A DNA stretch of 64,000 bases, from the NCBI RefSeq assembly GCF_019393635.1, contig NC_057862.1, positions 483,170,669 to 483,234,668 on the forward strand, in the 5' to 3' direction. The translations under genes were made by a program, and so were the position numbers. This stretch comes from Dromiciops gliroides (taxonomy: Eukaryota; Chordata; Mammalia; Microbiotheria; Microbiotheriidae). The notes under the pieces are model-generated. The model was not told the DNA's origin. It worked only from the letters and a program-made list of their open reading frames with translations, and did no database searches. Position 1 is the stretch's first letter. Each line of letters opens with the position of its first letter. Below, piece by piece: positions 10,296 through 22,023 of this stretch.

Positions 10296-11555
10296 TTTGA
10301 TTTCTGATCTCAAATTCTATCCAAATTCCTTCCAGCCCAAATTCCAGTGGTCCTAATATACTATGTACAATTAGGGAACTAGATCCTTTGGTATTGTCTA
10401 AAACTATAAAAAGCACCTAAAAAATTTGGGGAAGGGCAGGGAATAATGGACCAGAAGTCAATAAAAAATAATAAAAACAACTGGTCATATGAAAATGTTT
10501 CCTAAAAGTGGACAAGGAATAGATATAGACTTCAATATAGATAGATAAATCCTACATGTCACTCAAATTCTTTGATACATATAAACCATATGTAGAGGTG
10601 AACCTGATATCAGTAAGTTCTCTTGGTTGTATAATCTCAAGCCATTTTGCTACAGCCAAAGTTTATTTTCTTTTCCAGCATTCTAAATGGAAGAACATCA
10701 GTTGCCCTACTAGAATCCCCTAATATGCCTTGGAGATTGAGAACATTTAAAAATCATTACAAAATGTGGCCATTCTAATCCACCCAAAGTCCTTTGAAAA
10801 AGAAAAAACCTCACCCAAATACCCTGAAAATCACTCCAATATTAGGACTGAATGAGTTGTAACACAAAAAGTAATATATTATGCCATAATAAATGGTGAC
10901 TATGAGAATGTAGAGAATGTAAAGAAATGTGACAAATCTTAAATCAAGTGATAGGAAAGAGAATAGAACTACTACCTGAATGGGAATGAAACAACACTAA
11001 GGTGCTGCAAAATTCAGATTATTCACAAACGCAAAGAATGGTCTCAGAGAAAATATACGTCCCTTCTCTTGGTAAAGAAGTGAAGACAAATAGTATGTAA
11101 TATTGTGTGTATAATAATAACAGATGTTTTGTTAACTGGATTTCATTCAAACTTTTCTTTGTTAAAAGGAAGACTCAATTGAGTTAGGGGAAGAAGGAAA
11201 TTTGAAAATGATTTTGATATAAAAAGCCAAATAGTAAAGTGCTTATTGGGGGAAAGTGATTTAAATTCTTGTTTTCTTACTTCATTTGATTTTCTTTAAG
11301 TCTATTTTGGCATGTATAATGTTGCATTTCTGGAATATGTAGTTTTAGAATTTAGGAGTACTTTTCCCATTAAATTTTCAATAATAACAACAATAATATA
11401 TCCCTGTAGTACAATTCATTTAAAAATCACTAATGATATAAAACACCATACCAACAAGGAAGAATTGGTTGCTGGGATAGAAATGATGAGAACCTTGGAA
11501 AGAAATGATAGCTCCCTCCTAAGGATTTGTGATCAATAAAGAGAAAAAAAGTCAG
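10296..11555. other. Unassigned stretch
   Basis: No recognised gene. The 11312-11539 frame (75 codons) lies just upstream of the CR1/L3 copy, but I do not see CR1 protein motifs in it. Confidence 0.4.
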
Positions 11556-12439
11556 ACAGAGTATGATTTATGTATCATAGATTTTGGGAGAACATATTTC
11601 AAAGGGTACAGAGAAAGGACAGGATCTTATTCAATGTATTCTAGAGAAGTCAGCCTCAGCACAATGGGAAACTCCAAAGAGTAAAATTCTTAAAATACAA
11701 AGAGAAATAATGTCAATTAGAAGTAAAAGTAAGGATTATCTTTTAAAAAAGATATGATTACACTAGGAACTAGCTTAGATTTTTAAAAGATATATGCAGA
11801 AGATGGAAGCGAGGGCAGGTGATAGAGAAGAACTACAAACATATGGCATGAATGTTAAATCTCAGAATGAGTTGAGACTGACAACAAAATCAAAGTACAA
11901 CCAAAGGGTTTGCTTATTTGTTCTTTTGTTTGTATGTAGGAAAGGAAGATCAAAGACAGGATAAGACCACTACTTGGACCACTGGCAAGACACTAACAGA
12001 AAAACTATAGCCTACAATATTCCATGAGCTCATGGATATGATTGATGACCCATGGTCAACAATAGAAAACAGGAGAGGTTCCATAGAACTGTAGAATTTC
12101 AATGATGTCCCACAGATGCACCAATTTTCAAAAAGAATGATCTGCAAACTGAACTTGCCTATTTGATTCTGAGCAAAATTATAGAATGTACTAAGTGGAA
12201 GCTTAATAAATATCCAGAAAAGGGAACTGTCATCACAAGAAATTAGCATATCTTCCTTTAAAACAGACCACACCAGACTCTCTCATTTCTTTTTTTTTCA
12301 TTAGGTTACCAAAGTGGGTCTGAATATTCAACTAAATCAGCTGAATGCTCTAGTTATGCTTAAACTAAGATTTTAGCAAAACATTTGACAAATTTTCTCA
12401 AGCAATCTTGTGGAAATGGTTGAAAACCATGGGCTAGAC

Positions 12440-12610
12440 CAGTGGTGTCAAATTTAAATAGAAATTAGTACTAAGGATCTCTGAAGACCACTTAGTGCCT
12501 TAGAAAACCACATATTAACATTATCTATATTTTTGGTTAAATATTTCCCAATTACATTTTAATCTGGTTGCAGCATTCAGGAAAGTTAAAGGTAGCATTT
12601 GACACCTCTG
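12440..12610. mobile_element. hAT-type MITE with 13-bp TIRs
   Basis: 171 bp from CAGTGGTGTCAAA to TTTGACACCTCTG, which are inverted repeats with one mismatch. The flanking 8-mers GGCTAGAC and AACTAGAC agree at six positions, consistent with the 8-bp duplication of hAT elements. The interior is non-coding. It sits inside the CR1/L3 copy, so it is younger. A second, longer copy lies at 53808-54035. Confidence 0.85.
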
Positions 12611-12639
12611 AACTAGACAGTAATAAAAACTATTCTGGG

Positions 12640-12895
12640 TAGCATTTAAATGGTTCTTTAAAGTCTACAACATATTTTACAAATATTATCTCATTTGATC
12701 TTCACAAAAAACCCTAGGAGATAGGTGCTGTTATTATTCCCATTTCACAGATGAGGAAACTGAGGGAGACAGATGTTAATATACTTGCCCAGAATCACAT
12801 AGCAAGGCAATATGTCAGATGAGATTTGTACTCAGATTTTCACAAATTCAAAATAAGTACTTTATCTCTTGTGCTACCTATCTCCCTAGGTGGTT
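12640..12895 (-). repeat. MIR-family element, reverse, inside CR1/L3
   Basis: TTTACAAATATTATCTCATTTG, CACAGATGAGGAAACTGAGG and TACTTGCCCAGAATCACATAG are the reverse MIR signature. It separates CR1/L3 sequence ending near 12630 from that resuming near 12896. Confidence 0.8.
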
Positions 12896-13774
12896 CAGTA
12901 ACACTAAGAAGAAGTGGATTCAACAGTAACTTTAGGTAGATTCTGAATCACTTGAATATTCAGACCCAAAGAATCATCATTAATGGTTTGATATCATCTT
13001 GGAAGGAGACCTCTAGTGGAATCCCCCAAGGAATCTTCTTTTTGCCCATCATTAACCTTTTTATCAATCCCTTGGATAAAAGTATAGATAGCAAGCTTAA
13101 CAAATTGGTAGGTGACACTTGGGCTCAAAAAAATCTAACTACACACATACATGATGAGGGAGGCATGGGTAGACAACATTATGTATTAAAGAAATTCTTG
13201 GTGTTTTAATGGACTACAAAACTCAAGATATAGGTCAACAGTGCTCTGTGGAAACCAAAGAATCCAAAGAAATCTTAGGCTAAATTAAGAAAAAGCATTT
13301 CCAGAAGAAGCAAGGTGATAAATTTACTGTATTCTGCTCTGATCAGGCCACATCTGAAATATCTGATTCTGTTCTGTTTGGGATATCATACCTTAAGGAA
13401 GGACATTAATAAACTGTAGAATGTCCAGAAGAAGGCAAGCAGAAAGGTGAAGGCCCTCAAGACCATGTCACATGAGGATAATTTGAAGGAACTGAAGATA
13501 ATTTTCCTTAGGGCTAGGGGACATCATAGCAGTTTGACACATTGTCATATGAAAGGGGAATTAGTTCTGGGTAGGGGACCAAGTAGGGGAGGAGAACAAC
13601 AGAAGTAGGATTCAGTTTAGAAACTACAAACATATTTGGGCTTGATATAAGGAAAACTTTCAAAAACAATTAGAGTTGTACAAAAGTGAACTGGGTTGCT
13701 TCAGGTGGTCATCTTCAGAAGTCCCTTAGAACATTCTTTGGGTACCTTCCAAATCCAGAGTTGCCATTTTCTGA

Positions 13775-13970
13775 TATAGTATCTCACAATAATCCTAAGA
13801 GATAATTAATACACATACCACTGGTTCTATTCTACAGATGAGGAAACTGGGAGAGAGGGTTGATTATTTGTCATGATTGCCCAATGAATAACTGGCAGAA
13901 CCAGAACTCTAACCCAGATCATTAAGCTTCAAGACTATTACTCTATCCATCAGGGTGCCACAGTCTCTAT
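13775..13970 (-). repeat. MIR, reverse
   Basis: ATCTCACAATAATCCTAAGAG, then TACAGATGAGGAAACTGGGAG and CAGAACCAGAACTCTAACCC define a reverse MIR core. It abuts the CR1/L3 end. Confidence 0.75.
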
Positions 13971-14170
13971 CTCAAAAACAGGATGAAATTCAATAAAATA
14001 AGTCTCTTTTAATCCCCCACTGCATTTTAAGATATTTAGTAGAATAAAATAAAGAACATTCAATACCTACCCAAACATCAACATGTTAAAGTATCATGCT
14101 TTTGTTTTTGTTTTTTCTTGAAAGTATCTTCAAGTAACCTCCTTAGCCAGGGGGCTGCACTAGAAAAATT

Positions 14171-14208
14171 AAAACACACAAACACACACACACACACACA
14201 CACACACC
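14171..14208 (+). repeat. (CA)n microsatellite
   Basis: Near-perfect CA dinucleotide run interrupted once by an extra A. Confidence 0.95.
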
Positions 14209-15046
14209 AATATTCCTTACAGGATCCTATTTTCAGAGCTCTCTCTTTCTGCCCAAGCTATAGAAATTACCTTCAAATTCAATACTAGAGAATATACTTC
14301 CAACTTCCTATTCCTCAACTATCCTAATTGTAATTATAGCTAATTTGTTCACATTGCTGAGGATGTGAGAAGTTGCCCTTGTTTTCCCTTGTACAATTCC
14401 ACCTCTATCACCTTGCACAGTAGCTGTATAATAAATGAACTGGCACATCCTTGTGCCCGTAGGCTCCCACATCTGCTTGTGATTACCTCTCTGTTTGCCT
14501 GCAGGAAGACATTGGAAAGTCACTGAAAATCAGGGCAATTGCTTAACCATTAGATTGCAGGAATCTCAAAGGCCCAGATTTGATTTAGGACATAAGCACT
14601 GTAACCTAACAGCTCTCAGAGTGTGATTAGGATTACTTTTTTCTAAGGAATTTTTTTCTTCCCAGGAAATAGTAGGTGAACCTAAAAGCTGAATGCTTGG
14701 AGCATGAACTAAACTTTGAATTTAGACTTTTGGCCTCATGCCAAAGTGATTGAAAAAATTAAATGTTCTACCCACTTTGCCTGGCTGCACCTCTGAGAGA
14801 CTCAGTATTATCATATGAACAAGCACTGATGGCATAACACAGACAAGTAAGATGCTTGAGAAAAAGATTAACCCCAAAACTTGGAGATTCAGGATAGCAG
14901 AGATCAGGTGTTAATACAGTAAATGAAATTCAAAGCTACATCTATATTATTCCCTTGCAAAATGCAAAGGGGTTCTCCCAAATGGAATTAAAGGGGCAGC
15001 TTGGTATTTGTGAATTGAAGATTGTCTGTACCCCTAGTGACCTTAA

Positions 15047-15060
15047 CCAGTAGGGGGCAG
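15047..15060 (+). promoter_or_regulatory. Candidate CTCF-binding core motif
   Basis: CCAGTAGGGGGCAG matches every position of the vertebrate CTCF core consensus (CCASYAGRKGGCRS). It lies in sequence not assigned to a repeat. Binding itself is inference, since one 14-base match in 64 kb can also occur by chance. Confidence 0.5.
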
Positions 15061-15799
15061 AGTTAGAGAGAAAAAGAGTTTGGGCATGGGAAGCCACTCC
15101 ATTAAGTGTGACACCTGCCAACATGGATGAGAGCCAATGATAAATTCAAGAGAGAATTAACCCTAGCAAGTGGGAATTGAGCTGTTGAGAGCAGCAGGCT
15201 CCGCAGTGAGCTTAGCTGAACTCCCCAACATGAGGATACCACAGGAAGAAAAGGGACATTTGGGTTATGCAGTGCAAGAGGAGAGATCTGATGTGACTAA
15301 ATGTGCTCCGTACATGTGTACCTAATTACTAAAGTGTACTACATTTCTGTCCATTCCTCCCGCCAATTCTAAGTGAATTTGTGGAAGCATTTATCATGGC
15401 TTTATGGGGAGAAACAGAAAATGTTTTGTAGCTACTATTCTGGCCCTCTTAGTAAAAGTGGGCTTTGAGGTAATTGTGTCTACTAGCTGATCACAAAAGG
15501 TAAGCACAGCAGTGGAATCTTGTGAGCTACATTGGCCAAGTGGAAGTTTGTATGAAACTTAAAGAAACAATAAAAAAATGTGCTCATCCTTCTCCACCTT
15601 TCTGCAGCATCTTTTCAGTCTACAGTTTTTTGCCATCACAAAAACTCATGTCAAAATGTTTCCAGCATTGGAGGGCAGAACAAGAAGAAAGATTAAAAGG
15701 AAAGAAAGAAAAATTAAAACCCTGCGATAAAGAGCAGGACAAGAGAAAAAGAGGAGGGACAATGGAGCAGAAACAAATAATTCAATCATGAATCTCAAG

Positions 15800-16340
15800 T
15801 GTTAAGCACATTTACCTTTCATACCTGGTTTCTAAAGAAGGGGAGCAGGGGACAAAAGAAAATGTTCAAGAAGATAGGATGGTGGAAAATATATTTAACT
15901 TTTACAACTGTGAAGGTAACTGAGACAAAGTCACCTATAAGATGGAAAATAATAAAACTAATTTGTTATTTACAAGAAATATACTTGAAACATAAAATTT
16001 CACAAAGAGTTAAGTAAAAGGCTGGCAGAAAATCTACTATTCTTCAGGTGAACTTAAAAAAAGCAGGTGTAGCAATCATGTTCTCAGACAAGGAAAGGAT
16101 TAAAATTAAAAGAGATAAGCAGGGAAACTCCATTATGCTTAAAGACACCATAGATGACAAATAATCAATAATTGTGTATATGCACCAAATGGCATAGTAT
16201 CTAAATACTTAAAAGAAAAAAAATATCATATTGTAGGGCAAACAGACAATACATTATAATAGTTGGGGAGCTCATTGTATCTCTTCAAGAGGTAGACAAG
16301 CAAATTTAAAGTACAATGACAATGAGACACATGTGTAGGG
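15800..16340 (+). mobile_element. L1 LINE ORF2 endonuclease-region remnant
   Basis: The order of L1 ORF2 EN sequence is followed: TACAAGAAATATACTTGAAAC, then AGGTGTAGCAATCATGTTCTC (GVAIMFSD), TTAAAAGAGATAAGCAGGG (KRDKQG) and TATATGCACCAAATGG (YMHQM). It carries many stops and no usable frame. Confidence 0.8.
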
Positions 16341-16640
16341 AATACACATGAATAAGGTAATTCAAACTCTAAAAGTCCAGGGACTTGATATCCTTTCTTT
16401 CTCCACAGGGGCCTCTCAAAGTATGTTACAGAGCATAATATCAGTTATGAATAAACCACTCCACTGCTCAGCTGTGCTGGCTCCTCCTAGGAAATAGCAT
16501 TGTCACTAGTTGGATAACTTAGCATGGCATCTGGACCAGGCAGATCACTCTATTGCTGGACTAGGGCATATAGGTCACTGAGTTGCTGGGCTATCTTTTC
16601 ACTTACCAAAAGTAAAACAAGGTAAGAAAAGGGAGATATA
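16341..16640. other. Unassigned block between L1 segments
   Basis: Not recognisable as L1. It contains a loose internal repetition (GGCATCTGGACCAGGCAGATCACT.. and CTGGACTAGGGCATATAGGTCACT..). It may be an insertion in the L1 or unrelated sequence replacing a deleted part. Confidence 0.35.
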
Positions 16641-17300
16641 AAGTTAGGACAGGGGAGTCAAAATTATGTCCATTTAAAAACCACATGATTATTTAAATGG
16701 AAAACTCCAGAGAAGCAGCAAAGGAACTAATTATAATTAAAAGCTTTACTAAAAGGATACAAAATAAATTTACACAAATAATCAGGATCGGGGGCAGCTA
16801 GGTAGTGCAGTGGATAAAGCACCAGCCCTGGATTCAGGAGGACCTGAGTTCAAATCCGGCCTCAGAAACTTGATACTTACAAGCTGTGTGACCTTGGGCA
16901 AGTCATTTAACCCTCAATGCCCTGCCCACAAAAACAATCAGGATTTCTAAATAGCAATAACAAAATCTAGGAGAAAATGGGAATAGCTTAAAAGATTATA
17001 TTTTATGAATAATTAAATACAATAATATTACCATGATGAATGGATATGGTCAGAGAAAACTGGAAAGACGTATAAACAGAGAGTGAAATGAGAGCAATTT
17101 AAATAATGACATTATAAAAATAAACAACTTTGAAAGACCTAAGAATTCTGATTAATATAATGACCAAAAACAATTCAGAGGACTGATGATGAAGCATGCT
17201 ATACATTTACTGATAGAAGTGTAGAATGAAAAATGAATTTTTTGACATAGCATCCTTGTGAATATCATTTATGCAGAATAGAATCTCAAAGCTCTTTGAA
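16641..17300 (+). mobile_element. L1 LINE ORF2/3' end remnant, with nested SINE
   Basis: AATTATAATTAAAAGCTTTACT..., ATTTCTAAATAGCAATAAC, then GTGAAATGAGAGCAATTTA, AACAACTTTGAAAGACCTAAG and CAGAGGACTGATGATGAAGC match the marsupial L1 3' region. A reverse copy of the same 3' end lies at 18040-18290. Confidence 0.75.
16789..16935 (+). repeat. PolyA-type SINE nested in L1
   Basis: Complete head (GGGGGCAGCTAGGTAGTGCAG), GAGTTCAAATCC box and an AGCTGTGTGACC core. Target-site duplications AATCAGGAT lie at 16780-16788 and 16936-16944. Confidence 0.92.
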
Positions 17301-17585
17301 ATTTTCTTTTTCTACTATTATTAATTATTTGGTTCATTTTTTTCACATAGTTGTTGGTAGTTTGCCTTTCTTCATTAGAAATATGACTTTTCTTCTCCAA
17401 TGACCCATCATGTACTGGGAAATGGATATATATTCTTAAACATAGACAATGAATTGATTTAAATCACTTGAATGTGTGTCTGTGTTTCACACACACAAAA
17501 AATGGTATCTTAGTTGGGTGAGAAAGAAGAGGAAAGAAATAGTAGCAGTAAATTAGTGGTTGATTACATACATAAAAAATTAGCA

Positions 17586-17734
17586 TTGGGGACAGCTAGC
17601 TTACACAGTGGATAGAGCATTGGCCCTGTATTCAAGAAGACCTGAGTTCAAATCCGGCCTCAGACACTTGACACTTACTAGCTGTGTGACCCTAGGCAAA
17701 TCACTTAACCCTCATTGCCTTGCAAAAAAAAAAT
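17586..17734 (+). repeat. PolyA-type SINE
   Basis: GGGGACAGCTAGCTTACACAG head, GAGTTCAAATCCGGCCTCAG, core TAGCTGTGTGACCCTAGG, then CCTTGC and an A10 tail. Flanking duplications are not clear. Confidence 0.9.
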
Positions 17735-18039
17735 GAACATTAATAAAACATCTTTAGTCCACAGAAGAAAGCCAAGAAAATATAAAAAGGATGCAAATAG
17801 AGCAATTTTGTCCCTACCTTGTTAAATTTAATATGCATAGTAAAAAACTTTAAGCATGTATACTTCTTTTTTAAAAACATATAATTGTTCACAGTTTCTT
17901 ATGCAATATTTTTTCTTATTCTTTGAAATTGAAATATTTGTGTTTGTTGATGAGAATTAAGTTTAAAATTAAAAACAGAAAATTAAAAGGAGAAAACTTG
18001 GCAGAACTAGTGGAATATTTATATTTAACTAATTTTTTA

Positions 18040-18290
18040 ATTAATGAAAATCTAATTTTCCATCTCACCTGACCTCAATATTAAAACCAAAAAAGCAAAA
18101 AGCAAAAACAAAACCCTTTAAATGAGCATGTAAAATGCTATAAAACAAATTCCCACATTAGTCAAGTCCCAAAAAAGTTTTATTCTGTACCCTGTATCCA
18201 TTACCTCTGTCAGAAGATAGGTATCATTCTTCATTATCGGTACTCCAGAATCATAGTTTTTCAATGTAGTAATTGTTGTTGTTGTCTTTC
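18040..18290 (-). mobile_element. L1 LINE 3' end, reverse
   Basis: CTGTCAGAAGATAGGTATC, TTCATTATCGG and CCAGAATCATAG are the reverse complement of the L1 3' text seen on the plus strand at 17165-17215. It is short and 5'-truncated. Confidence 0.6.
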
Positions 18291-18299
18291 AAATAAAGC

Positions 18300-19539
18300 T
18301 TATTAAAAGAGCATGTATGGATTTGCTTACAAAATTCAAATAAATTAGAATTAGAGATTATCCTCTAAGATCAGAAAATTTTAGCTCAGAAAAATTCGAG
18401 GGGAGTATTACTCTATGCAGTAGGCAGTAACATTGGAGAAATCCAAAACTCAAGAGGCAAAATTCCACCTTAAAAATAATTGAGCTCATATGTCAGAAGT
18501 TATACACTTACCTAGCATGTCTTGCTGAGTCTTTCTTCATAAAAATTCACATTTTAGCCCATCCTCCCTTTAGAATTCAACTCATCATAGATTGTTAAAG
18601 CTGGAGGCAACATCATAGGTGATATTCTAACTCTAGTGAATAAAGTTCCTGGACCTGCTTCTTAGCTTGCTCCTGACATGAAACAGAGATCATGCCAGGT
18701 CTCCAAATATGTTCCATGCTCCTTAACCCCTGAATCCTCAAGTCTAAATCTTTTCATTTCCAAAAAGTATCAGTTTTTCCATGCAAAGTTTGTCGGGGCT
18801 GCTACTGCTCCCTCCAGGGGGAAAAAAATTCAACAACTCCTCAAAAATGCTAATTTTCCCTGATTTAAAAGGAAGGTACCTATCTTCCTCTGTAGTCTTT
18901 CAAATTTGTATTGACAATATTAACCAAAGTGACTAATCAACCAAAGGGCACTGGAATAATATCTCATTCTTTTTGTTCTAATTGTCCAACCTCATAGGGG
19001 AAAAAATACATTAGGGTGTTTTTTTCAAGTTATCACTTTTCTTTGGTTATGTAGTTTGATAATGTTTTATTCTCAATAGCAGTTCCACTCTGAAACTTCA
19101 TCATGGTATAGGGGTGACTCAGGGTTCATGATGGCAATGACAGAGGAACATAAGCTCTTGAAGATTCTATCAGGCAAGGAAAGGCGTCAAGTCTGGGCCT
19201 GGTGATGGATTGTACATCTATCATCTGATGACCAGCCAAGCTTACTTCAGGGAGGCTCATCAATCACCAGCTTGGCCACAGGGCAATGAATTTTTCAGTC
19301 AAAGCAACTCTCAAAGACTACTGACTAGGTTTTAGGGGCCTTACCATCTGTGTCCATGGAGAAAGTAGTACCCACACTGATAAAATCAAAGATGCTTGAA
19401 GTATTGAAGTGGAGGGAGGGGTATTTTTTATTTGCTTATTTTTAAGTAGAGATATTAGCAACCTTCAGTTTGGGGGCCAAAGATAGCATGTGGATAAACC
19501 CTGGGTGGTAGGGACCAAGAGGCAATATGGTTCAGGGAG
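18300..19539. other. Unassigned stretch
   Basis: No gene recognised. A short MIR-like piece may exist near 18590-18660 (TTGTTAAAGCTGGAGGCAAC). The 19080-19400 segment reads like an old repeat but I cannot name it. Confidence 0.35.
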
Positions 19540-19735
19540 GCAGTTTGGTGCATTAGAATGTATGCTCCATTTTGAGTCAGAGTACCTGGGTTCAAATCTC
19601 AGTTGTGTCACTTATAACCTTGTGGCTTTTGGCAATATACTTAGCTCCCAGGCCTGAGTTTCTTTATCCATAAAATAAGTTGTACTAACTGGCCTCAAAG
19701 TTACTTTTCAGCTCTATCTCTATGATCCTGTGAAA
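19540..19735 (+). repeat. MIR, forward
   Basis: GAGTCAGAGTACCTGGGTTC, then TGTGTCACTTATAACCTTGTG and GAGTTTCTTTATCCATAAAAT, followed by the marsupial-type end CAGCTCTATCTCTATGATCC. Confidence 0.8.
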
Positions 19736-19781
19736 ATCTTTTCTAGTTCTAATATTCTCAATCTTGAAAACACTTATAAAT

Positions 19782-19861
19782 ATAACTCTGACTGCCTGCC
19801 ACAGGAGTCTTTGGATGGCAAATAACTCTGACTGCATGCCACGGGAGTCTTTGGATGGCAA
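19782..19861 (+). repeat. Two-copy 40-bp tandem duplication
   Basis: The 40-base unit beginning ATAACTCTGACTGC and ending GGATGGCAA occurs at 19782-19821 and 19822-19861, with two mismatches (CCTGCCACAGG versus CATGCCACGGG). Confidence 0.95.
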
Positions 19862-20061
19862 ATTCCCTCTACCCTATTCACTGAAGATACCACACATTCA
19901 GTAACACTTCCTGACCCCAAATACATACTCCTTACAATGATCTTCCCAAGTGTCAGTGAACAATTAGCCTCACTCTTAATTTCCTACACATGAGAAGGAA
20001 AGAAGTCAGAGCACTGGCATTCCACCACTGAAAAGTTGTCAATCCTTGCTCTAGGGCCTAG

Positions 20062-20245
20062 CTTCTTAAACTGTAGGTCATAACCTCATATGGAATCATG
20101 TAACTGAAGGTGGGAATCACAAAAAATTTGGCAGTAAATGTTTGATCTGTATACCTATTTTATATGTACCTATATACCTGGGGTGGGGTAAAAATTTCTT
20201 AGAGGAAAAGGAGTCTCCAGTGGAAAAAGTTTAAGAAGTCCTACT
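20062..20245 (+). mobile_element. Decayed TIR-type DNA transposon, uninterrupted copy
   Basis: Sister of the element at 1106-1271/2208-2230: CTTCTTAAACTGTAGGTC to GTGGAAAAAGTTTAAGAAG. Imperfect terminal inverted repeats (TTCTTAAACT and AGTTTAAGAA) are clear here. No coding capacity. It provides the empty-site reference for the EIF3K retrocopy. Confidence 0.7.
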
Positions 20246-20419
20246 GTAGGGTACTGTGTCTATTCAGTGAATTTTCATTCATCAGGAACGAAAGCAGAAG
20301 TCCTTTACAGAGAAAATGCATTTTTCTAATCCATATATTATAACACATGAGTCTTGTCCACATAAGCCAGAAAAGAATCAGAGAATTACAAATTACAAAT
20401 AAACCTCTCTCTTCTAATG

Positions 20420-20628
20420 TGTTAATTACTGAACTCCAAGAATCACAGATTAGAACTGAACAATCATCTTAACCAGTCCCCTCATTTTACAGAAAAGGAA
20501 ACTGAAATCATGAGAGATTAAGTGATTTGCCTAAAGTCAGGCGATTAGGATATGGAAGAGCTGAGAATATAAACCAGATTTCCTGACACCAAGTCCTCTT
20601 TCCACACTATACTATGTTGCCTTCACTT
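20420..20628 (-). repeat. MIR, reverse
   Basis: CCCTCATTTTACAGAAAAGG, AAGTGATTTGCCTAAAGTC and CTGACACCAAGTCCTCTTTCC give the reverse MIR order. Confidence 0.8.
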
Positions 20629-21827
20629 TCAGAATATTTTGCCCCAAAATATGTTATGGCAAATGTATTTAATATCCAAATATATGTCTTCCTAAATTGT
20701 TTGGATTCTGGATTAATATTCTCACTTATTTTCACTAAGTTATTATTCTGCTTCTAATTAAATTAGCATATTATAAACACAAAAACTTAATACAGCCAAC
20801 CATTTATTACCTTTGGGTGAGTTATTAGAACAATTCAGTCTATTCTTGTCAAGTTTTGATCTTTAATAAGTTCATTGATAATTGACACCAATTCCACTTA
20901 ACGAATTGCTTTTGCTGACATTTCTACCTCCCTTGATTGGCAATTTGTATTCATTCTGCTTAATTAACTTGCTTTAGTAATAGCTATTCTATTTATTCTA
21001 ATCTGAGCCCAATACAAATCTGTGAGACAGGACAAAGTTTGTTTTGAATGCTGCTTCCTACAGTGCCTAATGTCCTCATGTTGTCACCAGTTCCCTACTC
21101 TCTAGGATATATATACTACTTCCCATTGAACCTGTCTATCTTGATGAATTTTCATGTCATGATAACCCTTTGTCTAACTAGTCTAATAAACTTATCTTTG
21201 CTAATGAGCTAAAAAAAATATAAAAGATTAAAAAGATTAAAAAAGATAAAGGGATGCAGGGTTCCCAGAGAACAAACAACCATTAACAATTACCTTCCAG
21301 ACAAAATATTCCCACTTCTGCTTAATCCCAAATTTAGAAAAATGGCAGGCTAAGAAGGAGAAATATTTGGGGTTAGGGAGCACCCTTTCATCATTCCTTA
21401 AATCACACAAAGTAGGCAGCTACCCAGTCATATATAGCCAGAATCTAATGAGAAAGTCCTTTGAAATTCAATCATTCTATCTCCCAAATGATCTTAATAA
21501 ATCTTTGGCAAATTGAATTGACTTAACTTTGGATTCCATTCCAGGAAAGGTTTGGGTTCTGAAAGAAATCAAGTAAGAGGTGTGATGAGAAAACTGGACA
21601 GATTCCCAGCTCCTCCTGAATCAGTCTTAGCAGTGCAGTTTGATCATTTTCTTTGAAGTGAATTCCCAGAATGGTAGACACACCCATATTCACATGTAAA
21701 TACAAATTCAAAGTCTAAGAGAAATTCTTCTGAGACCATTCCACAACTCCACAAATCATACCTCTCTTCTCCCTACAACTTAGTTGGATATCTTTGAATT
21801 AACTGTCTTTGAGCTATCTGAAATAAA
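20629..21827. other. Unassigned stretch
   Basis: AT-rich. No gene or repeat recognised. AAAAAGATTA/AAAAAGATAA simple sequence occurs near 21220-21250. Confidence 0.4.
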
Positions 21828-21857
21828 TACACATACACACACACACACACACACACC
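21828..21857 (+). repeat. (CA)n microsatellite
   Basis: Run of CA units with one TACA interruption. Confidence 0.95.
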
Positions 21858-21872
21858 TCATAAGAACTATTA

Positions 21873-22023
21873 TTACCTAGGTAGTGTAGTGGGTAGTGTT
21901 GGACTTGGAACCCGAGTTCAAATCCTGCTAAAGAAATTATCTTGCTATATGACTCTGAATAAATCACTTAGCCATACTATGCCTAGCTTACCTCACCTGT
22001 AAAATGGGGATATAGTAGCACCT
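21873..22023 (+). repeat. MIR, forward, 5' part (split)
   Basis: GTAGTGTAGTGGGTAGTGTTGG head, CCCGAGTTCAAATCC, ATGACTCTGAATAAATCAC and CCTGTAAAATGGGG. It continues after the inserted SINE at 22286-22375 (CATGAGGATCAAATGACTTA, TACTTTGCAAACTTTAAA). Confidence 0.8.

Larger units (their letters stand above)
11556..13765 (+). mobile_element. CR1-clade (L3-like) LINE, reverse-transcriptase region to 3' end
   Basis: The order of the L3/CR1 pol consensus is followed for about 2.2 kb. It runs from CACCAATTTTCAAAAAGAATG, through AGATTTTAGCAAAACATTTGAC (FSKTFD), then TCATTAATGGTTTGATATCATC with GGAATCCCCCAAGGAATC (SGIPQG), to ATTTTTATCAATCCCTTGGATAAA-type (FINPLDK) sequence. CACATCTGAAATATCTGATTC and a CAATTAGAGTTGTACAAAAGTG 3' part follow. 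It encodes no functional protein: many stops, the FADDT box is degraded, and two later elements (12440-12610 and 12640-12895) interrupt it. Confidence 0.85.
13971..15799. other. Mostly unassigned stretch with a (CA)n array and a CTCF-like motif
   Basis: No exon or named repeat seen beyond (CA)n at 14171-14208. The segment around 14950-15250 is less AT-rich than its surroundings and contains the CTCF-like motif listed separately. Confidence 0.4.

Noticed and set aside
12952..13209. 85-codon frame containing SGIPQG and FINPLDK, considered as a domesticated reverse transcriptase
   Set aside because: The catalytic FADD box is degraded, stops flank the frame, and two later elements interrupt the copy. 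It is an ordinary dead CR1/L3.
16789..16935. tRNA gene suggested by the A/B-box-like motifs in SINEs
   Set aside because: The boxes belong to tRNA-derived SINEs. No cloverleaf with intact acceptor and anticodon arms could be traced.
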